From NCBI GenBank assembly GCA_004144935.1, contig SDZP01000175.1, positions 1 to 7,695 of the forward strand: a DNA stretch of 7,695 bases, read 5' to 3'. The notes beneath the pieces were generated by a model. The model saw only the letters and a program-made list of their open reading frames with translations. It ran no database searches and was not told the DNA's origin. The translations under genes were made by a program, and so were the position numbers. This DNA is from Caulobacteraceae bacterium. Its GTDB lineage: Bacteria > Pseudomonadota > Alphaproteobacteria > Caulobacterales > Caulobacteraceae. How positions within the stretch are numbered: position 1 is the first letter of the stretch; each line of letters begins with the position of its first letter. Positions 1-6,097 of this stretch are shown here, piece after piece.

Positions 1-327
1 GGCAGCCGCGACCAGAACAACTTGCGCCAGGCCCGTTTCAACGCCGGCATGGCGGTGTCCTACGGCCTGCCCTACCAGCAGGCCCTGGCCGGCCTGACCC
101 TCAACCCGGCCAGGATCTGGAAGATGGACGCCCAGGTCGGCAGCCTTGAGGTTGGCAAGACGGCCGATGTGGTGGTCTGGACCGGCGACCCGCTCGAGCT
201 GTCCAGTTGGCCCACCGACGTCTTCATCGCCGGCCAGCGCCAGCCGCAGACCGTCCGGGCCTTCGAGCTGCGGGACCGCTACGCGGCGCCGGCGACAGCT
301 TATCCGCAGGCTTACGGCAAGCCATGA
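1..327 (+). CDS. Amidohydrolase-family enzyme, C-terminal part (5' end outside window)
   Basis: The frame is open from base 1 to the TGA at 325-327 and shows the last 108 residues. The text is typical of the end of metal-dependent amidohydrolases of the imidazolonepropionase-like type. An LTLNPARIW segment (residues 32-40 of the visible part) is followed by GSLEVGKTADVVVW and a GDPLE turn. That is the strand pair in which the C-terminus returns to the small beta-sandwich flanking the TIM barrel. The tail RDRY plus a proline/tyrosine-rich end also fits. The His-X-His and Asp metal ligands lie upstream of the window, so substrate and activity cannot be judged. The family hydrolyses C-N bonds in cyclic amides or dipeptide-like substrates. 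The stop codon overlaps the start of the secreted protein at 324. Family call is firm; substrate unknown. Confidence 0.88.
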   Translation, partial: GSRDQNNLRQARFNAGMAVSYGLPYQQALAGLTLNPARIWKMDAQVGSLEVGKTADVVVWTGDPLELSSWPTDVFIAGQRQPQTVRAFELRDRYAAPATAYPQAYGKP

Positions 328-797
328 GCCGCCTCCTCGGCCTGACCGCCGCCCTGCTGATCGCCGCCTCGCCGCTCGCGGCGCAGGCGGCGAGCAACTG
401 GAAGGTTGTCGGGGCGCCGGGCGAGGCCGTGTTCGCGTTGACCGCGCCGATCGTGATCGACAAGGGCGTGAATTACACCTTCCAGTGCGAGGCCGACAGC
501 GTGGCCATCATGCAGACAGGCGTCTCCGACCTTCTCCCGCCGGCAGAGGTACCTCTGGTTATGGGCCTGTTGAGCGACAAGGCCGATTTGGTGATGAAAC
601 CAGCGGCCGGTCGCGCCAACCCGAAGGGCGGACAGGATCTGATGATCCGCCTGTCCAAGAAGGATAAAGCGATCCGCACCTTGGGTGAGGCGAAGATGAT
701 CTCCCTGGCAACGACCGGCTTTACAGCGGCGGTCAGTCTCGATGACCAGGACCGCAGCATCATTGCCGGGTTCGTCGACCGCTGCCTCAAGGGCTGA
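324..797 (+). CDS. Secreted (periplasmic) protein of unknown function
   Basis: The product is 157 residues. The start at 324 is chosen because it gives a clean Sec signal peptide: MSRLLGLTAALLIAASP, then an Ala-rich site with cleavage likely near residues 20-23. It also overlaps the previous stop in ATGA, which implies translational coupling; the frame is open further upstream to 207 but that would bury the signal peptide. The mature part starts SNWKVVG and looks like a small beta-rich domain. It has only two cysteines, C55 (in FQCEAD) and C154 (in DRCLKG), placed so that a disulfide could tie the core to the C-terminus. No lipobox and no further membrane segment are seen. I do not recognise the family. 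Being coupled to the amidohydrolase suggests a shared role, but none can be named. The second half is somewhat less GC-rich than its neighbours by eye. Confidence 0.8.
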   Translation: MSRLLGLTAALLIAASPLAAQAASNWKVVGAPGEAVFALTAPIVIDKGVNYTFQCEADSVAIMQTGVSDLLPPAEVPLVMGLLSDKADLVMKPAAGRANPKGGQDLMIRLSKKDKAIRTLGEAKMISLATTGFTAAVSLDDQDRSIIAGFVDRCLKG

Positions 798-846
798 TTG
801 CAATGCGCCTATGGCCGGGCAACCTTTCTGGTGGCGGTCTCACCTG

Positions 847-858
847 AGCCGGCCGGCT
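847..858. repeat. 12-bp perfect palindrome upstream of the transporter
   Basis: AGCCGGCCGGCT is its own reverse complement, with no loop, in the short gap before the transporter gene. Its right end overlaps the possible -10 element. It could be an operator half-site pair, but GC-rich palindromes of this size arise easily at this base composition. Confidence 0.3.
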
Positions 859-863
859 AAGCC
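856..863 (+). promoter_or_regulatory. Possible -10 element for the transporter-VOC operon
   Basis: GCTAAGCC resembles the Caulobacter housekeeping -10 consensus (GCTANAWC, recalled from the literature), with mismatches near its 3' end. It lies in the 88-bp gap before the transporter and would put a transcript start near 870. I see no convincing -35 at the right distance. Its first bases overlap the palindrome at 847-858. Weak call. Confidence 0.22.
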
Positions 864-885
864 TTCAAAACCGTCGGGGGGACCC

Positions 886-2298
886 ATGACCGACACCACC
901 ACGCCGGGCGCCGGCAAGACCCTGTGGGGCCATCCCGTCGGCCTGGCCGTGCTGACCGGCACGGAGTTGTGGGAGCGGTTTTCCTACTACGGGATGATGG
1001 GTCTCCTCACCCTGTACATGACCAAGCAGGCCCTGCTGCCCGGCCACGTCGAGCACATCATCGGCTTCCCGGGCTTCCGCGCCGTGGTCGAGGGTGTGTT
1101 CGGGCCGTTGACGACCCTCGCGCTCGCCTCCCAGATCTTCGGCCTCTACACCGGCTTCATCTACGCCACCCCGATCGTCGGCGGGCTGATCGGAGACCGC
1201 CTGCTGGGCCAGCGCCGCACGGTCATCCTCGGCACCCTGCTGATGGCCGGTGGCCACATCCTGATGACCTTCGAGCCCTTCTTCCTGTTGGCCTTGCTGC
1301 TGCTCATCCTCGGGGCCGGCTGCATCAAGGGCAACATGGCGGTGCAGGTCGGCGCTCTTTACGGCAAGGACGACACGCGACGTACGCGGGCCTTCGGCAT
1401 CTATCTGATCGGCCTCAACGTCGGCGCCTTCACCGCCCCGCTGATCGTCGGCACCCTGGGCGAGAAGGTCGCCTGGCACTGGGGCTTCGGGGCCGCCGGC
1501 ATCGGCATGCTGATCTCGCTGGTCATCTACCTCCTCGGCCAGAAGCACCTTCCGCCGGACACGCTGAAGGCGGCGGGCAGCGAGAAGGCCCCCGGGCTCC
1601 GCAAGGGCGAGGGCCGTCTGCTTGCCGGCCTGATGCTGCTGCTGATCCCCTACATCCTGGTGTTCAGCGCCTATCAGCAGGCCTGGAACATCTTCATGGT
1701 CTGGGCCGACACCAGCGTCGATATGACGTTTGGCGCCTTCAAGGCCCCGGTGACCTGGTTCGCCACGCTTGACGGCATCCTGACCATCTTGGCGGTCTTC
1801 TTCTGCGTGCGGCTCTGGGCCTGGCAGGCACGGCGCGGCAAGGAGCCGAACGATGTCGGCAAGATCAGCTTCGGCATGATCCTCGGGACCCTCAGCTTCC
1901 TGTTCTTGGCCGGCGGGGCCTTCCTGGCCGGCAGCGGTCTGACGGCCATCATCTTCCCGGTGCTGTTCTTCGTCGCCGCCGACCTGATGATCCCCTTCGT
2001 CGACACCGTGACCATGTCGGCCTTCTCGCGCTCGGCCCCGGCGGCGCTGGGCACAACGATGATGGGCATCTTCTATCTCGCGACCTTCGTCACCAACGTC
2101 ACCGTCGGTTGGCTGGGCCGCTTCTACGAAACCCTCAGCCACGCCCAGTTCTGGCTGCTGCACGCCGGCCTCTCGGCGGCCGGCCTGCTGTTCTTGATCC
2201 TGCTCGGCAAGCCGCTGACCAGAATGCTGGAGCCGATTCCCTTCGCTCCCACCGCCGACCCGCCCATCGAGGCGACCCTCGGCGCCAGCAGAGGCTGA
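886..2298 (+). CDS. POT/PTR2-family (proton-coupled oligopeptide) transporter
   Basis: The product is 470 residues, a major-facilitator inner-membrane protein with about 12-14 hydrophobic segments, a usual length for bacterial POT carriers. The ATG at 886 follows a G-rich stretch (876-882) and starts just before the first helix. Signatures: the proton-coupling ExxER motif in helix 1 (E27, E30, R31, then FSYYG); the loop motif GGLIGDRLLGQR at 99-110; and the helix-4 motif GAGCIKGN at 143-150 with the conserved K148. The cytoplasmic text GQKHLPPD (218-225) is also family-typical. The family imports di- and tripeptides with protons. Oddities: the helix-7 text is AYQQ (262-265), D296 stands where the usual helix-8 Asn would be, and D366 where the usual helix-10 Glu would be. 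The protein looks like a divergent alphaproteobacterial subgroup, so peptide specificity is uncertain. The VOC gene follows after 4 nt. Confidence 0.93.
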   Translation: MTDTTTPGAGKTLWGHPVGLAVLTGTELWERFSYYGMMGLLTLYMTKQALLPGHVEHIIGFPGFRAVVEGVFGPLTTLALASQIFGLYTGFIYATPIVGGLIGDRLLGQRRTVILGTLLMAGGHILMTFEPFFLLALLLLILGAGCIKGNMAVQVGALYGKDDTRRTRAFGIYLIGLNVGAFTAPLIVGTLGEKVAWHWGFGAAGIGMLISLVIYLLGQKHLPPDTLKAAGSEKAPGLRKGEGRLLAGLMLLLIPYILVFSAYQQAWNIFMVWADTSVDMTFGAFKAPVTWFATLDGILTILAVFFCVRLWAWQARRGKEPNDVGKISFGMILGTLSFLFLAGGAFLAGSGLTAIIFPVLFFVAADLMIPFVDTVTMSAFSRSAPAALGTTMMGIFYLATFVTNVTVGWLGRFYETLSHAQFWLLHAGLSAAGLLFLILLGKPLTRMLEPIPFAPTADPPIEATLGASRG

Positions 2299-2302
2299 CC
2301 CC

Positions 2303-3052
2303 ATGCGCCTTCGCCAGATCGCCCTCGTCGGCGCCGACCTTGCCGCCTGCGCGGCGGACATCGAGGCGGTGCTCGGCGTCAGCCATCCCTATGACGACCC
2401 CGGCGTCGGGCACTACGGCCTGCGCAAAGGCGTCTGGGCGGTCGGCGAGACCTTCCTGGAAGTGGTCTCGCCGAAGCTGCCGGGCACCACCGCCGGCCGG
2501 CTGATCGAGAAGCGCGGCGGCGACGGCGGCTACATGGTCATCCTGCAGGTCCGCGACCTGGCCGCCGCCCGCAGGACCGCCGCCGAAGCCGGCGCCCGCG
2601 TCGTCGAGCAGATCGACCGCGACGGGGTCGCCGCCACCCACTACCACCCGCGCGACACCGGCGGGGCCATCCTGTCGCTCGACTGGATGGATCCCTGGAT
2701 GCGCTGGGAATGGGGCGGACCGGACTGGAAAACCCATGCGCAGCCGGGTCAGGCGATTGTCGGGGCGGAGTTGCAGGCGGGCGACCCGGCGGCGATGGCC
2801 GCGCGCTGGGGCGAGGTGCTGGGGCGCGAGGCTGAACGCTCGGGCGAGACCTGGCGCATCGCGCTGGAGGGCGGCGAGATCAGGTTCGTTCCGCTGCGGG
2901 ACGAGCGCGGCGACGGGCTGGCCGGCTTCGATGTCGCCCTGCCGGATCCGGCCGCCGCCCGCGCCCTGGCCACGCGACGCGGCCTGCTCGATGCGGATGG
3001 CGAGATCAGGCTGTGCGGCTCGCGGCTCTATCTCGCGGGCGCGCGGCGCTAA
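2303..3052 (+). CDS. VOC-family (glyoxalase/bleomycin-resistance fold) protein
   Basis: The product is 249 residues, presumably cytosolic. The ATG at 2303 has a good ribosome site, AGAGG at 2290-2294, 8 nt upstream and inside the end of the transporter gene, so the two are probably co-expressed. The N-terminal half reads as a betaalphabetabetabeta module: strand RQIALVGADL (residues 4-13), FLEVVSP at 51-57, GGDGGYMVILQ at 72-82, and THYHPRDTGG at 112-121. The C-terminal half (about 150-249) looks like a second, weaker module. Vicinal-oxygen-chelate enzymes bind a metal at residues on the first and last strands. Q5, E53 and H113/H115 are possible ligands, but this is a guess from position. Family members include lyases, dioxygenases, epimerases and antibiotic-binding proteins, so no reaction can be named. 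The fold call is firm and the function is open. Confidence 0.85.
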   Translation: MRLRQIALVGADLAACAADIEAVLGVSHPYDDPGVGHYGLRKGVWAVGETFLEVVSPKLPGTTAGRLIEKRGGDGGYMVILQVRDLAAARRTAAEAGARVVEQIDRDGVAATHYHPRDTGGAILSLDWMDPWMRWEWGGPDWKTHAQPGQAIVGAELQAGDPAAMAARWGEVLGREAERSGETWRIALEGGEIRFVPLRDERGDGLAGFDVALPDPAAARALATRRGLLDADGEIRLCGSRLYLAGARR

Positions 3053-3122
3053 TCCCCGTCTTCAGGGCGGCCGCCATTGCACGCGACGTCATGTCAGCCC
3101 ATTAGTCGCCTCCCGAATCGCC

Positions 3123-3128
3123 TAGACT
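3123..3128 (+). promoter_or_regulatory. Possible -10 element of parE (near-leaderless transcript)
   Basis: TAGACT, within CCTAGACT, resembles a housekeeping -10. It lies only 10 bp before the parE ATG at 3139, so transcription would begin about 3-5 nt before the start codon. No purine-rich ribosome site is visible between the element and the ATG, which agrees with a leaderless or nearly leaderless mRNA. No clear -35 is seen. Weak call. Confidence 0.3.
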
Positions 3129-3138
3129 CCCCCGCGTA

Positions 3139-5208
3139 ATGTCCAAGCCAGAGCCGCTCCCCTCCCTCTTCGACGATGCCCTCAACCCGCCGGCCGCGCC
3201 GCCGCTGGCCGTTCCGCATGAGCCGGTGCCGAAGGCGCAGCCAAAGCCGACCCTGGCGGCCCAGGCGGGCGGCTCGTCGGGCGACTACAACGCCAGCAGC
3301 ATCGAGGTCCTCGAAGGCCTGGAGCCGGTGCGCATGCGGCCGGGGATGTACATCGGCGGCACCGACGAACGGGCGCTGCACCACCTGTTCGCCGAGGTGC
3401 TCGACAACGCCATGGACGAGGCCGTCGCCGGCCACGCCAAGTCGATCGAGGTCAGCCTGGACGCCGACGGCGCCCTGACCGTCTTCGACAACGGCCGCGG
3501 CATCCCCATCGACCCCCACCCCAAGCATCCCGGCAAGTCGGCGCTGGAGGTCATCATGACCGTCCTGCACTCGGGCGGGAAGTTCAGCGGCAAGGCCTAT
3601 GAGACCTCCGGCGGCCTGCACGGGGTCGGCGTCTCGGTGGTCAACGCCCTGTCGGAGCGGGTCGAGGTCACCGTCTGGCGCGACGGCTTCGAGCACCGCC
3701 AGGTATTCTCGCGCGGCAAGCCGCTTGGCAAGCTCGAGCAGATCGCCCCCAGCCGCAAGCGCGGCACGGCCATCAAGTTCACCCCCGACCCGGTGATCTT
3801 CGGCGAGGGCGTCGCCTTCAAGCCGGCGCGGCTCTATCGCATGGCCCGCTCCAAGGCCTACCTGTTCCGGGGCGTGACCATCAAATGGTCCTGCGACCCC
3901 AGCCGCATCCAGGACAAGACGCTTCCCGAGGCGGTCTTCCACTTCCCCAACGGCCTGGCCGATTTCCTGGCCGAGCGCACCAAGGGCATCAACACCGTCA
4001 CGCCCGAGGCCTTCACCGGCCGCATCGAGCGCACCGGCGAGGCCGGGGCCGTCGAATGGGCGGTGACCTGGACGCCGCAGGGCTTTGGCGAGGCCGACGG
4101 CTTCGTGCAGAGCTACTGCAACACCGTGCCGACGCCCGAGGGCGGCACGCACGAGAGCGGCTTCCGCGCCGCCCTGACCCGGGGCCTGAAGGCCTATGGC
4201 GAGTTGGCCGGCGAGAAGCGGGCCGGGATCATCACCGCCGACGACGTTATCGCCAACGCCGGCGCCCTGATCAGCGTCTTCATCAGGAACCCCGAGTTCC
4301 AGGGCCAGACCAAGGAGCGGCTCAGCTCCTCGGACGCCCAGAAGCTGGTCGAGACCGCCCTGCGCGATCCCTTCGACCACTGGCTGACCGCCTCGCCCAA
4401 GGTGGCCCGCGCCCTGCTCGACTTCGTCATCGAACGGGCCGAAGAGCGGCTGAAGCGCCGCAAGGACCGCGACGTGGCGCGCGCCAGCGCCACCCGCAAG
4501 CTGCGCCTGCCCGGCAAGCTGGCCGACTGCTCGGCCGAGGCGGCCGGCGGCAGCGAGATCTTCCTGGTCGAGGGTGACAGCGCCGGCGGCAGCGCCAAGC
4601 AGGCGCGCAACCGCAAGAACCAGGCGATCCTGCCCCTGCGCGGCAAGATCCTCAATGTGGCCTCGGCGACCGGCGAGAAGCTGCACCAGAACAAGGAGCT
4701 CTCCGACCTGATGCTGGCGCTGGGCGTGCAGCCGGGCTCGAAGTTCAAGGAAGAGGACCTGCGCTACGACCGTGTGATCATCATGACCGACGCCGACGTC
4801 GACGGCGCCCACATCGCGTCCCTGCTGATCACCTTCTTCTACCGCACCATGCCGCAGATGATCCGCTCCGGCGCCCTCTACCTGGCCCTGCCGCCGCTGT
4901 ACCGGATCACCCACAGCGGCAAATCCACCTACGCCCGCGACGACGCCCACAAGGACGAACTCATGGCCACCGAGTTCAAGGGCAAGAAGCCGGAGATCAG
5001 CCGCTTCAAGGGCCTGGGCGAGATGATGGCCAGCCAGCTGAAGGAAACCACCATGGACCCGGCCACCCGGACCCTGGCGCGGGTGACCCTGCCCAAGGCC
5101 GAGGAACTGGTCGAGGAGCTGGTGGAGAGCCTGATGGGGCGCAAGCCCGAGGCGCGGTTCCGGTTCATCCAGGAAAACGCGGAGTTCGCGGGCGAGCTGG
5201 ACATCTAG
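3139..5208 (+). CDS. parE: DNA topoisomerase IV subunit B (ParE)
   Basis: The product is 689 residues, the ATPase and TOPRIM subunit that works with ParC to unlink daughter chromosomes. An Ala/Pro/Lys-rich tail (residues 1-48) precedes YNASSIEVLEGLEPVRMRPG. GHKL ATPase motifs follow: FAEVLDN with likely catalytic E86 and Mg-binding N90, DNGRGIP at 117-123, and GGLHGVGVSVVNALS at 158-172. The transducer holds the QTK loop at 390-392. The TOPRIM metal site is EGDSAGG (E478), PLRGK at 499-503, and DADVDG with D551, D553 and D555. It ends RFRFIQENAEFAGELDI. ParE is preferred to GyrB because the length is near 690, not about 800; there is no GyrB-type C-terminal insertion; and KQARNRKNQAI after the TOPRIM glutamate is ParE-like. 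The gene stands alone between gaps of 86 and 112 bp. It appears intact. Confidence 0.96.
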   Translation: MSKPEPLPSLFDDALNPPAAPPLAVPHEPVPKAQPKPTLAAQAGGSSGDYNASSIEVLEGLEPVRMRPGMYIGGTDERALHHLFAEVLDNAMDEAVAGHAKSIEVSLDADGALTVFDNGRGIPIDPHPKHPGKSALEVIMTVLHSGGKFSGKAYETSGGLHGVGVSVVNALSERVEVTVWRDGFEHRQVFSRGKPLGKLEQIAPSRKRGTAIKFTPDPVIFGEGVAFKPARLYRMARSKAYLFRGVTIKWSCDPSRIQDKTLPEAVFHFPNGLADFLAERTKGINTVTPEAFTGRIERTGEAGAVEWAVTWTPQGFGEADGFVQSYCNTVPTPEGGTHESGFRAALTRGLKAYGELAGEKRAGIITADDVIANAGALISVFIRNPEFQGQTKERLSSSDAQKLVETALRDPFDHWLTASPKVARALLDFVIERAEERLKRRKDRDVARASATRKLRLPGKLADCSAEAAGGSEIFLVEGDSAGGSAKQARNRKNQAILPLRGKILNVASATGEKLHQNKELSDLMLALGVQPGSKFKEEDLRYDRVIIMTDADVDGAHIASLLITFFYRTMPQMIRSGALYLALPPLYRITHSGKSTYARDDAHKDELMATEFKGKKPEISRFKGLGEMMASQLKETTMDPATRTLARVTLPKAEELVEELVESLMGRKPEARFRFIQENAEFAGELDI

Positions 5209-5216
5209 CTTGGCGC

Positions 5217-5257
5217 CGCGAGCGGGTGTTGGCGGCGCATCCAATCGCCGCCTCGCG
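5217..5257 (+). terminator. Possible hairpin terminator after parE
   Basis: An inner stem GGCGGCG (5231-5237) pairs perfectly with CGCCGCC (5246-5252) across an 8-nt loop. An outer arm CGCGAG (5217-5222) can pair with CTCGCG (5252-5257), sharing one base with the inner stem and leaving a bulge on the left side. The hairpin begins 9 nt after the parE stop. No T-run follows, so it is not a classical intrinsic terminator; it may slow polymerase or protect the 3' end. Confidence 0.33.
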
Positions 5258-5259
5258 CG

Positions 5260-5288
5260 TTGATGACCCACTTACGGCGCTGGATACC
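5260..5288 (+). promoter_or_regulatory. Possible promoter for otsBA
   Basis: TTGATG (5260-5265) and GATACC (5283-5288) are separated by 17 bp, a standard -35/-10 spacing, and would start transcription near 5295, about 26 nt before the otsB ATG. The -35 matches four of six bases of TTGACA; the -10 is a poor match. No strong ribosome site precedes otsB. Plausible only. Confidence 0.3.
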
Positions 5289-5320
5289 GAGCCAGCGCGT
5301 CTGGGGCATACGGTAGACCG

Positions 5321-6097
5321 ATGAACGACCTTCCCGACGAACGCCTGGAGGTTCCCTTCCAGGCTCCGCCGAGTCTCGACCTGACAAGAACGGCGCTGTT
5401 CCTCGACCTAGACGGCACCTTGGCCGACATCGCCGAGACTCCCGGCGCCGTAGGCCCCGTTGCGTCCCGCACCCGCACGCTGCGCGCCCTTTCGCCGGCG
5501 CTGGACGGCCGTCTCGCCATCCTCAGCGGCCGGGAAGTCGCCGAGATCGACCGCATCCTCGAAGGCTCCGTCGCCAGCGTCGCCGGCCTGCACGGCCTGG
5601 ACCGCCGCACCGCCGACGGACGGCTCGACGCGACGCCGCCGCACCCTGCCCTCCCGGACGCCCGCCAATGTCTGGCCAGCCTGGCCAAGGCCGAGCGCGG
5701 CCTGTTGCTGGAGGACAAGGGCACCAGCGTCGCCCTCCACTACCGCCTGCGCCCGGAGGCAGGCCCGGCCGTCGTCGACTGCGCCCGCCGCCTGGCCCGC
5801 CAGACCGGCCTGATCCTGCAGGAAGGCCACATGGTCGCCGAGCTGCGCACCCCCGGCCCCGACAAGGGCGAGGCGCTGCAGGCCTTTATGGCCGAGGCCC
5901 CGTTCGCCGGCGCCACGCCCATCATGATCGGCGACGACCTGACCGACGAGGACGCTTTCGCCGCCGCCATCGCCCTTGGCGGCGAAGCCATCCTGATCGG
6001 CCTGCCCCGCCGCAGCCGCTCGCGCTGGCGGCTGGAGGACCCGAGCGCCCTGCTGTCCTGGCTCGAGGCCTCGATGATCGCGCCGGTGGCCGCATGA
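5321..6097 (+). CDS. otsB: Trehalose-6-phosphate phosphatase
   Basis: The product is 258 residues, the usual length for single-domain OtsB. It is a cytosolic HAD-superfamily enzyme that removes phosphate from trehalose-6-phosphate. All HAD motifs are present. Motif I is LFLDLDGTL with nucleophile D29 and acid/base D31. Motif II is SGR at 69-71. The lysine motif is PDKGEAL with K182. The Mg-binding motif is GDDLTDEDAF with D205, D206 and D209. The substrate-cap text typical of OtsB is also there: GLHG at 89-92 and LEDKG followed by ALHYR at 130-142. The ATG at 5321 leaves a short, normal N-terminus before motif I. The gene overlaps the otsA start by ATGA, so the two are translationally coupled in the order otsB-otsA. 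OtsB itself appears intact although its partner otsA is not. Confidence 0.95.
   Translation: MNDLPDERLEVPFQAPPSLDLTRTALFLDLDGTLADIAETPGAVGPVASRTRTLRALSPALDGRLAILSGREVAEIDRILEGSVASVAGLHGLDRRTADGRLDATPPHPALPDARQCLASLAKAERGLLLEDKGTSVALHYRLRPEAGPAVVDCARRLARQTGLILQEGHMVAELRTPGPDKGEALQAFMAEAPFAGATPIMIGDDLTDEDAFAAAIALGGEAILIGLPRRSRSRWRLEDPSALLSWLEASMIAPVAA

Noticed and set aside
207..323. Longer N-terminus for the secreted protein
   Set aside because: It would place an Arg/Pro-rich stretch before a clear signal peptide and overlap the amidohydrolase extensively.
742..885. Longer N-terminus for the POT transporter
   Set aside because: It would overlap the end of the secreted protein gene, has no ribosome site, and adds residues unlike the family; the ATG at 886 follows a G-rich stretch and precedes the first helix directly.
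865..2361. 498-codon open frame on the minus strand across the transporter
   Set aside because: The product is Gly/Gln/Glu/Asp-rich without domains and lies opposite a well-supported membrane protein; codon-bias shadow.
3066..3075. 10-bp palindrome GGCGGCCGCC before parE
   Set aside because: It has no loop, is composed only of G and C, and is expected by chance at this base composition.
3139..5208. GyrB instead of ParE
   Set aside because: The length, the lack of a GyrB-type C-terminal insertion and the KQARNRKNQAI text favour ParE; no gyrB neighbours such as recF or dnaN are present.
3094..5271. 725-codon open frame on the minus strand across parE
   Set aside because: It mirrors the conserved parE frame, has a low-complexity Gly/Ala/Leu/Gln/Val/Asp-rich product with no recognisable motif, and is the usual shadow of a high-GC gene.
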